The notes below the pieces were generated by a model. It did no database searches. It worked only from the letters and a program-made list of their open reading frames with translations, and was not told the origin of the DNA. A stretch of 13,960 nucleotides of DNA from JACPRB01 sp964468745 (GTDB lineage: Bacteria; Planctomycetota; MHYJ01; JACPRB01). Each line of letters begins with the position of its first letter. Position 1 is the stretch's first letter. Position numbers and translations under genes: made by a program. This document shows, piece by piece, positions 1-7,607 of the stretch. The DNA is taken from the NCBI GenBank assembly GCA_964468745.1, contig CAYXVY010000291.1, positions 1-13,960 on the forward strand, given 5' to 3'.

Positions 1-44
1 TCCGACTTGGGATGATGAAGCTTAGGCAGTCACTACAGCCATGA
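1..44 (+). CDS. ECF-type sigma factor, C-terminal end only (partial)
   Basis: Only the last 13 codons fall in the window. Read from base 3, they encode RLGMMKLRQSLQP followed by TGA at 42-44. The R-x-G-x-x-K-L-R pattern resembles the end of sigma region 4 in ECF sigma factors, where the recognition helix is followed by a run like RLGLxRLRxxL. The TGA overlaps the ATG of the downstream anti-sigma gene (ATGA at 41-44), the usual arrangement for a translationally coupled sigma/anti-sigma pair. The call rests on this short tail plus the neighbour. The other two frames stop earlier (TGA at 13-15, TAG at 23-25) and would leave a short gap instead. The upstream sequence would settle it. Confidence 0.6.
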   Translation, partial: RLGMMKLRQSLQP

Positions 45-937
45 GTCACGAAGAACTTCTGGATCTGGCGTCCGTTTACGCGCTGGGAGCGCTGGACGGA
101 GACGATCTTGCCCTGTTCCGCGCGCACCTCGGATCGTGCGCCGAGTGCCAGGCCATCGTTCGCGACTGCGAGCGCGCGTCGACGGGGATCGGGATGTCGC
201 TCGCGCCCGTGGCGCCGAGCGCTGGCCACAAAGAAAAGCTGATGGCGCGGATCTCGTCGCGTCCTGCGGCGCCGCGCCCGGCGTGGGGGTTCGCGCATTT
301 GGCGGCCGCAGCCGCGATCATCGTTGCGATCGTGCTCGGCGTGCTGTACAGCCGCGCGCGCGAAGCCGCTACCGACAAGGAACAGACCATCGCCACGCTG
401 CACAAGCAGGTGGAGGATCAGGAACAGAAGGTGCAGCAGCTGCGCAAGGACGTCGACTTGAAAAACGCCGACATCAAGAAGAAGGAAGATGCCCTAGGCA
501 CGACGGCGAACGAGTTGCTGAAATCGAAGGATGAGCTCCAGCAGCTGCAGGCGAAGATGACGACCGCGGACAAAGACCTCGTCCGCCTGCGCAAGATGGA
601 CGAGCTGATTCGCGACATCACCGCGCAGGTGTACGCGCTGCAGGGCCAGGGCGAAGCGAAGGAAGCGTCGGCTCGCGTGATCCTGAAGGACAAGGACCTA
701 TATGTGTTCGGCAACAAGCTCCCGCCGCTGGCGGAGAAGAAGGTCTATGAACTCTGGGCGCTTGTTCCAGGCGTGGCAGATCCAGTGCCGGCCGGCATCT
801 TCAACGACAAGGGCGAGTTGATCCAGGAGTACAACAAGATCCCGCCCGGAACGAAGAAGCTCAACGGCTTCGCCATCAGCCTTGAGGACAAGGCGGTCGA
901 CAAGCCCACGAAGATCCTCTTCATGCCCGCGCAGTAG
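41..937 (+). CDS. Membrane anti-sigma factor with ZAS motif and RskA-like C-terminal domain
   Basis: A 298-residue regulator that should hold an ECF sigma factor at the membrane and release it on a signal. Residues 1-45 form a small helical domain with H29-x3-C33-x2-C36, the zinc-binding anti-sigma (ZAS) signature, which would bind the sigma factor in the cytoplasm. One hydrophobic helix at about 82-103 crosses the membrane. Residues about 107-190 are a charged heptad-rich coiled coil. Residues about 205-298 match the RskA (anti-sigma-K) extracytoplasmic domain, with the typical VYELWALVPG and PAGIF segments and a C-terminal K-x-P-T-K-I-L stretch. The start overlaps the stop of the presumed sigma gene, implying translational coupling. 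Textbook RskA lacks the long coiled coil, so this is an extended version. The family call is firm; the signal sensed is unknown. Confidence 0.88.
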   Translation: MSHEELLDLASVYALGALDGDDLALFRAHLGSCAECQAIVRDCERASTGIGMSLAPVAPSAGHKEKLMARISSRPAAPRPAWGFAHLAAAAAIIVAIVLGVLYSRAREAATDKEQTIATLHKQVEDQEQKVQQLRKDVDLKNADIKKKEDALGTTANELLKSKDELQQLQAKMTTADKDLVRLRKMDELIRDITAQVYALQGQGEAKEASARVILKDKDLYVFGNKLPPLAEKKVYELWALVPGVADPVPAGIFNDKGELIQEYNKIPPGTKKLNGFAISLEDKAVDKPTKILFMPAQ

Positions 938-955
938 CGACTGCTTCCTCCCCTG

Positions 956-961
956 TATAAG
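956..961 (+). promoter_or_regulatory. Possible -10 element in the gap before the metallopeptidase gene
   Basis: TATAAG matches five of six bases of the sigma70 -10 consensus and lies in the 107-base gap between the anti-sigma gene and the 1130-residue protein. No convincing -35 hexamer lies 16-18 bases upstream. It could give the downstream gene its own promoter with a leader of roughly 75 bases, or it may be chance. Confidence 0.2.
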
Positions 962-1033
962 ATGCTGCGGGCGGGCAAACAGGGACCCTCCCGGAGCGTC
1001 TAACTCCTGCTTGTTCTTGTAAGGTGTAAGGGC

Positions 1034-1040
1034 GGAGGGG
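1034..1040 (+). promoter_or_regulatory. Strong ribosome binding site
   Basis: GGAGGGG lies four bases before the ATG at 1045 (about six from the core GGAGG). It fixes that ATG as the start of the large membrane protein. Confidence 0.75.
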
Positions 1041-1044
1041 CTCC

Positions 1045-4000
1045 ATGGCCGAGCACGATTCAGCTTTCGCTAAACTCGCGATCCACAACAAGCTGCTGAC
1101 GGCGGACCAGCAGAAGATCGGCAGCGAGATCATCACCCTGCTGCAGAAGCACGGCATCGCGAAGTCTCTCGCCCAGATCGCGCAGGAGGCAGAGTGGATG
1201 AAGCCGAACGCTGTTGCCGCCGTGATCGGCAAGGTGAAGAACCATCCGCCGCTCAAGCCGCCCGCGGCCGTTGTCGACAAGGTTCACCCCGCACAGCGCG
1301 CCGGCCTCGAAAAACTGTCGATGGATCTCGCGTCGCTTGGATACACCCGGTCGCCCGAAGAGCTCGCGGGTGAAAAGCCCATGGCGAAGCCGTCCGCCGG
1401 AACTGCTGCCCGTCAGCCTGCCGGAACGCGGGTCGCCAACACGCGCACGCGCGGACCCGGCGGCGCGCCGCCCCCTGCGAATAAAGCGGGCAGCAAGACC
1501 GGTCTCATCGTCGGTATCGCCGCGGGGGCCGTCGTGATCATCGGCGCCGTCGTCTTCATGATGACGCGCGGCGGAACGCCGAGCGACCCGTCCACGGCCA
1601 AATCGAACGACACGAAGCAGCCGCCGGGCGGCACGACCGCGAAGCCGCCCCCGCCGACCACTCAAGCGCCTCCGCCGCTCACCCCCGAACAGCAGCGCGC
1701 GAAAGACGATGAGGACATGCGCATGGCGGCCGAAGAGAACAAGAAGAAGGTCGCCGCGGAACGCGAGAAGCAGGCGGAGAAGCACTACGCCGACGGCAAG
1801 CAATTCATCGCGGACCAGAAGTGGAAGGAAGCCTTCGGCACCTTCCAGCAACTGGGCGGTCTCAGCTACACCGAGTTTTACAAAACACGCAAAGCGGAGA
1901 TCGAAGAGCTGACCGCCTCGGCGCGCGACAAGCGATTCATGGGCAGCGGGCCGAAGCCGCCCGACACGACGAAGACTCCTGTCGGTCCCGATCCGGTGCT
2001 CAAGGCGGAATTCGACAAGCGCCGCGCCGCCCACACCGCCGATGGCAAGAAGCGGCTCGACGCCGCGAAGGGCGCGATCGCCGCCGAACGCGCCGCGGAG
2101 AAGAAGCGCCTCGCCGACATCGTCACGAAGATCGGCGGCCAGAAATTTTCGCTCAAGATCCGCGCGGGACAACTCCTGGGAAACGCACAGATCCTCGAGA
2201 TCGCCCGCGACGACCTGAAAGTCTTATGCGACTCGGGCCAGACGAGCGTCACGTGGGACATGCTCGACGACCCGTCGTTCGCGTCGGTATCGCGCGCGAT
2301 CCACAAGGACACCGGTGCGCAGGGCCAGTACGAGCTCGGCCGCAAATTCGTCGCCCGAAAGATGTGGAAGGACGCGAAGGCGGCATTCGACGGGGCGGTC
2401 AAGCTGGACGACACGTTCAAGGACCGCGTCCCGGACCTGACGCCGATCCTCAGCAACCAGGCCGCGTTCAAGGGAGTGTCGCGCCGGCTCGGACGCGACG
2501 TCCTTTCGCTCACCTACGACTTCTCGACGCCCGAGCAGGCGCAGGACTTCGACGGACCTCGGCCGGCGACTGTCGACCAGGGCCTCGTACTCGAGATGAA
2601 GACGCGTGGGATGTGGTCGATCAAGGATGTCGAGTATGACGGCGAAGTTCTGATCGAGACGGCGATCACCTGCGACGGCGACGCGTCCCCCGCGTTCACG
2701 CTCCTCTGGAGCAACATCGATCGCGGCGGCTACGTGCTCGCGCTCGGCGGTGAAAAGGGCTTCGAGCTGATCAAGCACACCGGCGAGAAGAAGGACACCG
2801 TCGCAGAAAAAGCGGGCGAGAAAGTTCCCGCCGGGGCGCAACTGCGCATCGCCGTGAAGGCCGGCGACTTCAAAGTCTTCGTCGACGGCAAGGAGGTCTT
2901 CTCGGCGACCGACGCCACCTTCAAGAAGGGGTGGTGCGCGATCGGCGTCCTGAAGGGGAAGGCGACGTACGCGAAGCTCGCCGTAACCGGCAAGGTCAAT
3001 CCGGTCGAGATCGACAAGCGCTTCGCCGAATCGGAAGTGCTCGTGCGCCGCGCGCTCGAAGGGGACCTCAACGCCAAGCGCGAGAAGCGCGAGGTGAAGG
3101 ACGTCGTCATCTCCGCCGAGGACGAGTTCTTCATGAAGATGCTCACGGACGAGCAGAAGGCGGAATACGCGACCGCCAAGGAGAAGGCGCTCAAGATCAT
3201 GCAGGTGGGGCGGACGATGGAGGACTACTTCAGCGGGACGACCGCCACCCTCTTCAGCGGGCTTATCTCGGCCGCGCCCGACTTCGTCGCCGCGCAGTAT
3301 TGGAAGGCGATGCTCGATCTCGACGGCGGCAACTCGACCCCCGCGCGCCGCGATCTGCTGCGCACGCTGCGCCGGTACCCGGACTTTTACGAGGCGCTCG
3401 CGGCGATCGGCCAGACGTGGGAGGACGACCAGGACTACGACAAGGCCCAGTACTACGCCGGAGAGGCGCTCAAGCGGATGCCCGACTACGCGCCGGCGCT
3501 CGCGTTGCAGGGATACCTCAAGTTCGTGATCCAGGCGGACGCGCGCGCGGCAATGGAGGATCTCGAACTCGCGCTCAAGATCGATCCGTCGCACGACACG
3601 ACGCGCACCCAGCAGAAGAGCATCGCGAACGTGGTGAAGGGTCCCGAGCATCTCGGCTGCAAGTTCAAGAAGGAGTTTCCGCACTTCTGGGTGATGACGG
3701 ACATCTCCGCCGAGCGCACGCAGCTGTACGGTGAGCGACTCGAGGCGGCCTACAAGCACTTCGCGGAGACGTTCAAGCAGTTCTACAAGGAGGACCCGAA
3801 ACGCCCCAAGCCGCGCGTCGCCATCTTCAACACGCGCGAGGCGTACATGACGTACAGCGAGCTGACGCTCTCTAGCCGGCAGGAATTCACGCTCGGCTAT
3901 TTCATCGCGGCGTACCGCGAACTGCTCCTGTTCGAGGACGTCGATCTCGACGAGACGCTCCAGACGCTGTACCACGAGTCCTTCCACAACTTCATGAGCA

Positions 4001-4437
4001 CGATGATGCCCCGCCCGCCTTACTGGTACAACGAGGGGATCGCGGAATACATGGGCGGGCTCACGATCGACAAGGGGAAGATCGTCGAGAAGGCGCGGCT
4101 CCTCACGGGGCGCCTCAAGGGCTTGAAGCGCGACCTGAAGCACGCGCTCGATTTCGACGACATCATCAAGCAGACGCCGGGGGAGTTCTACTCGGGGCCC
4201 GTGAGCTTCAAGTACGCGCAGGCGTGGTCGATGATCCACTTCTTCTACGAGCACGAGAAAGGGAAGCACCGGGCCCTGCTCGACAGCTACTATAAGCTGC
4301 TCGTCGAGGGGAAGGAGAACGAGGACGCCTTCGACGAAACGTTCGGCAAAGCCGACCTCGCGGCGTTGAAGAAAGAGTGGTCGGGCTACGTGGAGAAGCT
4401 CGAAGTCGCGGAAAAGAAGGAGACGCCCAAGAAATGA
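1045..4437 (+). CDS. Single-pass membrane protein with TPR-like, LamG/DUF1080-like and HExxH metallopeptidase (DUF1570/peptidase MA-like) domains
   Basis: An 1130-residue mosaic. Residues 1-70 form a small helical module resembling the N-terminus of the Ser/Thr kinase at 11544-12704. A Pro/Ala-rich linker follows, then one transmembrane helix (about 153-174), another Pro-rich linker and a charged helical stretch (about 219-275) ending like a TPR. Residues about 363-405 look like a small beta domain, 426-458 a TPR-like hairpin and 488-651 a LamG/DUF1080-like beta sandwich. Residues about 749-853 hold two or three TPRs. From about 867 the protein resembles DUF1570/peptidase MA-like domains: H977-E-S-F-H981 is HExxH, and E997 in NEGIAEY is the probable third zinc ligand. 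The topology should put everything after residue 174 in the periplasm. It overlaps the HMA gene by ATGA. Catalysis and substrate are inferred; it may be a scaffold with a residual peptidase fold, but all three ligands are intact. Confidence 0.85.
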   Translation: MAEHDSAFAKLAIHNKLLTADQQKIGSEIITLLQKHGIAKSLAQIAQEAEWMKPNAVAAVIGKVKNHPPLKPPAAVVDKVHPAQRAGLEKLSMDLASLGYTRSPEELAGEKPMAKPSAGTAARQPAGTRVANTRTRGPGGAPPPANKAGSKTGLIVGIAAGAVVIIGAVVFMMTRGGTPSDPSTAKSNDTKQPPGGTTAKPPPPTTQAPPPLTPEQQRAKDDEDMRMAAEENKKKVAAEREKQAEKHYADGKQFIADQKWKEAFGTFQQLGGLSYTEFYKTRKAEIEELTASARDKRFMGSGPKPPDTTKTPVGPDPVLKAEFDKRRAAHTADGKKRLDAAKGAIAAERAAEKKRLADIVTKIGGQKFSLKIRAGQLLGNAQILEIARDDLKVLCDSGQTSVTWDMLDDPSFASVSRAIHKDTGAQGQYELGRKFVARKMWKDAKAAFDGAVKLDDTFKDRVPDLTPILSNQAAFKGVSRRLGRDVLSLTYDFSTPEQAQDFDGPRPATVDQGLVLEMKTRGMWSIKDVEYDGEVLIETAITCDGDASPAFTLLWSNIDRGGYVLALGGEKGFELIKHTGEKKDTVAEKAGEKVPAGAQLRIAVKAGDFKVFVDGKEVFSATDATFKKGWCAIGVLKGKATYAKLAVTGKVNPVEIDKRFAESEVLVRRALEGDLNAKREKREVKDVVISAEDEFFMKMLTDEQKAEYATAKEKALKIMQVGRTMEDYFSGTTATLFSGLISAAPDFVAAQYWKAMLDLDGGNSTPARRDLLRTLRRYPDFYEALAAIGQTWEDDQDYDKAQYYAGEALKRMPDYAPALALQGYLKFVIQADARAAMEDLELALKIDPSHDTTRTQQKSIANVVKGPEHLGCKFKKEFPHFWVMTDISAERTQLYGERLEAAYKHFAETFKQFYKEDPKRPKPRVAIFNTREAYMTYSELTLSSRQEFTLGYFIAAYRELLLFEDVDLDETLQTLYHESFHNFMSTMMPRPPYWYNEGIAEYMGGLTIDKGKIVEKARLLTGRLKGLKRDLKHALDFDDIIKQTPGEFYSGPVSFKYAQAWSMIHFFYEHEKGKHRALLDSYYKLLVEGKENEDAFDETFGKADLAALKKEWSGYVEKLEVAEKKETPKK

Positions 4438-4922
4438 GAATCGCCCTGCTGCTGGTCGCGCTCGTCGCGCCCTGCGTCGACGACGAGACGTGGTCGGCGA
4501 CGATCACCGTGGACGCGATGCATTGCGACGAGTGCAAGGCGTCGCTAGAAGCGAATCTCAAGCAGCTGAAGGGCGTGACGACGGTCGAGGTGAACGGCAC
4601 GACCGCGAAAGTGGCGGTGCTGGAGAAGCAGGGAATCGCGCATCGTTCGTTCGTCAACGCCCTGCCCACGGACCTCAAGCTGAAGTCGATCGACGTAAAG
4701 GTGCGCGGGGTCATCGGCGAAAAGGGGGACCGGCTGGAGCTGCGCGCGAAGTCGTCGGCGCAGGTCTTCCGACTCGCGAACAAGGACGACAAGACCGACG
4801 TGATCGGTCCGCTCAAGAAGGATCTCGCGCCGCCGGCGAAGTTCGCGGTTGCGGGCGAGCTCGACAAGGCGGACACGCTCCTGCTCAGCGCGGCGCCGGC
4901 GAAGACGGACTGGAAAGATTAG
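4434..4922 (+). CDS. Exported heavy-metal-associated (HMA) domain protein
   Basis: A 162-residue protein starting at the ATG that overlaps the upstream stop (ATGA, 4434-4437). An AAGGAG ribosome site lies at 4417-4422; an in-frame GTG further upstream would place residues before the signal sequence and is less likely. Residues 1-13 form a short signal-like hydrophobic stretch (LLLVALVA). C14 follows a proline, so the lipobox is poor and lipidation is uncertain. Residues about 20-82 are an HMA fold with A28-M-H-C31-D-E-C34, the MxCxxC loop that binds soft metals such as Cu(I), in the beta-alpha-beta order. Residues about 83-162 are a charged beta-rich tail I do not recognise. Coupling to the HExxH membrane protein suggests a shared periplasmic role, for instance metal delivery or sensing; that is inference. 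It is not a P-type ATPase fragment, because no further domains follow. Confidence 0.78.
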   Translation: MRIALLLVALVAPCVDDETWSATITVDAMHCDECKASLEANLKQLKGVTTVEVNGTTAKVAVLEKQGIAHRSFVNALPTDLKLKSIDVKVRGVIGEKGDRLELRAKSSAQVFRLANKDDKTDVIGPLKKDLAPPAKFAVAGELDKADTLLLSAAPAKTDWKD

Positions 4923-4959
4923 TTGTTCTCGGCGCAACAGGCGCATCTTGACGCAGTCG

Positions 4960-5439
4960 TCAGCGCGCCGGCCCCAGGGCGTTGAGCTTCTCGTCGCGCA
5001 GCCCCACGAGCACCGAGTCCCCCGACGGCGCGAGGCGCAGCTCGCCGTACTTTGCGTTCGCGTAGGTGTCCCCGGTCCCCTCTTCGAAGAAATAGGACTC
5101 CGCGCCGATGCGCAGGCGCCGTCCCCGCTTGCGGTAACGCAGCAGCCGCTCGCCGGCGCCGAGCCCCTCGCCCGCATGAACGCGGACGAACTGCGCCACG
5201 TGCGTCCCATCGATCGCAATCACCACGTGACCGTCCGCGGGCGCGGCCTCCGGTAACTTCGCGCTGATCTCGTAGTTGAGCACCATGTAGTCGCCCTGCA
5301 TGAGCGAGCGCGGATCGACCGGAGCGAGCCGCAGATAGACCGGCTCTCCCGCGCGAAGCAGGCGCTCCTTCTGCCCGATCTGCAGGTTGATGACCGCCAG
5401 CACGATCGCGGCCGCGGCCACGACGAGAATCCGCCTCAT
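4960..5439 (-). CDS. GDYXXLXY domain membrane-anchored protein
   Basis: A 159-residue protein with one N-terminal hydrophobic helix (about 4-17), then an exported domain holding the family signature GDYMVLNY at about residues 49-56. It is preceded by the typical L-A-P-V-D-P-R-S-L-M-Q block and followed later by a Y-F-F-E-E-G-T segment. This matches the GDYXXLXY family, whose members usually sit at the end of a DUF2157-DUF4401 gene set, as here. The start ATG (5437-5439) overlaps the DUF4401 stop (ATGA), with a GGGAGG ribosome site seven bases before it (5447-5452 on the plus strand). The biochemical role is not known for the family; an envelope function in a complex with the two multi-pass partners is inferred. 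Confidence 0.87.
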   Translation of the reverse strand: MRRILVVAAAAIVLAVINLQIGQKERLLRAGEPVYLRLAPVDPRSLMQGDYMVLNYEISAKLPEAAPADGHVVIAIDGTHVAQFVRVHAGEGLGAGERLLRYRKRGRRLRIGAESYFFEEGTGDTYANAKYGELRLAPSGDSVLVGLRDEKLNALGPAR

Positions 5440-6485
5440 GCGGCCACCTCCCGGCCCCACGGCCGCCGCAGCATGAGCGCGCGCAGGAGCAGGAGTAACG
5501 CCCCGCTCCCCAGCAGTACCGTGGACTTGTCGAAGAGGGTGACGGACAGCGTGTAGTAGTAGACGCAGAGAAAGCCCGCGAGCGCCGCGATGCCGAGGCT
5601 GATGAGCACGCCGTCGCGGCGCGCGTACCCGAGCACGAGCAGAATCGCCGCGGCCGGCAGTCCGGAGACGCCGAGCGTTCCAACAATCGCCGCCGAGCCG
5701 AGCGCCAGGAGGACCGGCTCGCGCTGCAGTCGATGGACGCCGCCCGCCGCCCAGCCGATTGTCCACAGGAGCCCGGCCACGGCGAGCAGGCGCGAAGGCG
5801 CGTCCTGGATCGCCAGCTTCAACTCCGGAAGTGCGCCAACCACCAGCGAAAGGGGCAGCGACACAGCGAGCGCATAACCCGCCGGAAGCAGCGCCCGCGG
5901 CGTCCCCGCGCGGGCGAAGAGCGCGACGAGCGCCGCCGTCTCCGCACCGATGAGTGCGTAGAACGCGAGCGACGACTCCTTGGAAACGAGCCACGACGTG
6001 ACGAGCGCGAGCGCCGTCCCCACCGAGGCGAAGCGATGCACGCCATCGCGCTGGATCGCGTACGTCGCACCGCAGAGCAGCGCGGCCGCAAGCGCCGCTC
6101 CGCCGAGCTCCCGCGCTTCCCCGGCTCCGCCGATCACCATCAGATGCCCAGCAACGCTGATCGCGAGACAGAACTGCGTCGCGAATACGTTCGAGAAAAA
6201 CCAGCGCAGCGCGAGCGCACCCGCCACGAGGATGAGTCCGCACGGAATGAGCTGCGCCGCCCTGAAGTTGATGATCTCCGCGGCGAAAAAGAAACCGAGG
6301 ATGAAGAGGGACGCCAGCCACGCCCCGGCCCCCACGAACGCCTGCAGAAACCACGGCATGCCCGGTCCCGTCGCGGGGACATCGCCGCCATGCTCCTCGA
6401 CGCGGCGGCGTTCCGCGTCCGCCAGCAGGCCCTGCCGGCTGAGGCTCTCGGTCAGCTCGCGCAGCGTCAGCACGTTAGGCGGCAT
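5436..6485 (-). CDS. DUF4401 multi-pass membrane protein
   Basis: A 349-residue protein with a short soluble N-terminus (about 1-45) containing an L-x-x-Q-G-L-L-x-D-A helix pair, then about ten hydrophobic segments. It ends with a cytoplasmic basic tail after the DKSTVLLGSGALLLL helix. That lysine-serine-containing last helix and the position between DUF2157 and GDYXXLXY genes identify it as DUF4401. The ATG at 6485 has a clear GGGAGG ribosome site six bases upstream and overlaps the DUF2157 gene by 11 bases. The 3' end overlaps the next ATG. Function is unknown; the arrangement argues for a stable three-part membrane complex. Confidence 0.82.
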   Translation of the reverse strand: MPPNVLTLRELTESLSRQGLLADAERRRVEEHGGDVPATGPGMPWFLQAFVGAGAWLASLFILGFFFAAEIINFRAAQLIPCGLILVAGALALRWFFSNVFATQFCLAISVAGHLMVIGGAGEARELGGAALAAALLCGATYAIQRDGVHRFASVGTALALVTSWLVSKESSLAFYALIGAETAALVALFARAGTPRALLPAGYALAVSLPLSLVVGALPELKLAIQDAPSRLLAVAGLLWTIGWAAGGVHRLQREPVLLALGSAAIVGTLGVSGLPAAAILLVLGYARRDGVLISLGIAALAGFLCVYYYTLSVTLFDKSTVLLGSGALLLLLRALMLRRPWGREVAA

Positions 6486-7500
6486 CGTGTTCCTCCCGCA
6501 TCGTCCGATGCAGATGCGCGAGCCACAGCACGGCCGCCGCGACGAGGCCGATCGTGAAGAGCCCCATGATCAGGAACGTGCCGGCGCCGTCGGAGATCTC
6601 GAACATCACTTTCCCCGCGAGCGTGACGGCGACGGAGCTCGCGCTGAGGGCGCACGTGGTCAGCGCGGCGAGATCGCGCGCCCGGTGCCGATAGTACGCG
6701 TACCCTCCGCCGAGCGACAGCGCCAGCGCCAGCGCGGAGAGCGGCCCGCCGACATCCGCCTCGTGCCGGTCCATGATCAGCACGAGGGACGGCAGCGTCA
6801 GCCAGAAGAGGGTAGCCGCGAGGAGCAACCGCTGAAGCCAGCGCGCCCTCAGCCAGCTCACGTTGCGCAGGAATTCCGTCGCGACGAGCGCGAGGCCGTC
6901 GATCACCCCGAGCAGCAGGAAGAGCGAAGTCCACTTCCAGCGGCTGCCCTCGACGACCTGCCCCCAGTAGAGCGTGAGCGACAGGTTGACCAGGATCAGC
7001 CACAGGCACCAGAGCGCTGTCGAACGTCCGAGCAGAACCCACCCCGTGATGAGCGCCGCCCACGCGACGAAGAGCTGATAGGCGTCCGCTCCCGTCTGAT
7101 ACACCTGACCGAACACCGCCAGGGCAACGCCCGTCAGTACCGAAGCGCCGACGAGGGCCATCTGGCCGCTCATGCGCTCGACGCCGCGCCAGAGCGCCAA
7201 GCCGACGCACGCCATGATCCCAGCCTGCGGCAAGCCGAGCTTCACCGCGACCGGCATCCGCGCCCAGTTGAACGCGAAGAAGTAGATCGTGCCTGCGAGC
7301 AGGAGCGCGGTGCCGACCGCGAGGAGAAGCCGTTGTGACCACAGGGCCCACCGGTGCCGCGGGCGTACCCAATCCAGGGCCGTGTCGCGCGCCTCGTCCG
7401 TGAGCAGGCCCGCCGCACACAGCCGCAGGATGATGTCCTCGTCGACCGGTGCGTCGAGACGTCGGGCCGGTTCCATTCCGTCCGTCACAGCAATCAGCAT
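6475..7500 (-). CDS. DUF2157 multi-pass membrane protein
   Basis: A 341-residue protein, first of the DUF2157-DUF4401-GDYXXLXY set. Residues about 20-45 form the family's soluble helix (LCAAGLLTDEARDTAL). The first membrane segments follow, with the hallmark AGTIYFFAFNW stretch, then a GQVYQTGADAYQLF block between about residues 125 and 145, and roughly ten hydrophobic helices in all. I chose the ATG at 7498-7500. An alternative ATG at 7474-7476 would shorten it by eight residues, and neither has a strong ribosome site. No function is established for the family. No other gene shares this transcript downstream except the two partners. Confidence 0.83.
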   Translation of the reverse strand: MLIAVTDGMEPARRLDAPVDEDIILRLCAAGLLTDEARDTALDWVRPRHRWALWSQRLLLAVGTALLLAGTIYFFAFNWARMPVAVKLGLPQAGIMACVGLALWRGVERMSGQMALVGASVLTGVALAVFGQVYQTGADAYQLFVAWAALITGWVLLGRSTALWCLWLILVNLSLTLYWGQVVEGSRWKWTSLFLLLGVIDGLALVATEFLRNVSWLRARWLQRLLLAATLFWLTLPSLVLIMDRHEADVGGPLSALALALSLGGGYAYYRHRARDLAALTTCALSASSVAVTLAGKVMFEISDGAGTFLIMGLFTIGLVAAAVLWLAHLHRTMREEHDAA

Positions 7501-7510
7501 ACCGCGGCGA

Positions 7511-7539
7511 ATCGCACGCAATGCGCCCTTGATGTGCAA
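7511..7539 (-). promoter_or_regulatory. Weak candidate promoter for the DUF2157 operon
   Basis: On the minus strand, TTGCAC (7539-7534) and TGCGAT (7516-7511) are separated by 17 bases, with ten bases from the -10 to the ATG at 7500. The -35 matches four of six bases and the -10 only three, so this is weak. The spacing repeats what is seen before the kinase gene, where the boxes are much better. Confidence 0.22.
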
Positions 7540-7574
7540 TACCCTGCCCACCGGTTTCCGATGGGATGAGCAAG

Positions 7575-7590
7575 GGAGGCGCACACCTCC
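7575..7590 (-). terminator. Small hairpin after the FAD monooxygenase gene
   Basis: GGAGG (7575-7579) and CCTCC (7586-7590) form a five-base GC stem with a six-base loop, 18 bases past the monooxygenase stop. No T-run follows on the minus strand, so it is at best a weak pause or transcript-end stem. It could partly separate the cyclase-monooxygenase pair from the DUF2157 set. Confidence 0.25.
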
Positions 7591-7607
7591 GTGAAGGATC
7601 TGGAGCG

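Noticed and set aside
1060..2172. Minus-strand open frame of 370 codons opposite the N-terminal half of the same gene
   Set aside because: Low-complexity Arg/Leu/Gly composition with no motifs, overlapping a better-supported gene.
2224..4269. Long open frame on the minus strand (681 codons) opposite the metallopeptidase gene
   Set aside because: It is the antisense shadow of a high-GC gene: the protein is a run of Arg, Leu, Val and Glu with no recognisable domain, while the plus-strand frame has clear domains.
4923..4959. Terminator between the convergent HMA and GDYXXLXY genes
   Set aside because: The 37-base gap has no clear stem followed by T residues on either strand.
5980..7338. Plus-strand open frame of 452 codons opposite DUF4401/DUF2157
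   Set aside because: The translation is Arg/Pro/Glu-rich without motifs, whereas the minus strand encodes recognisable membrane families.
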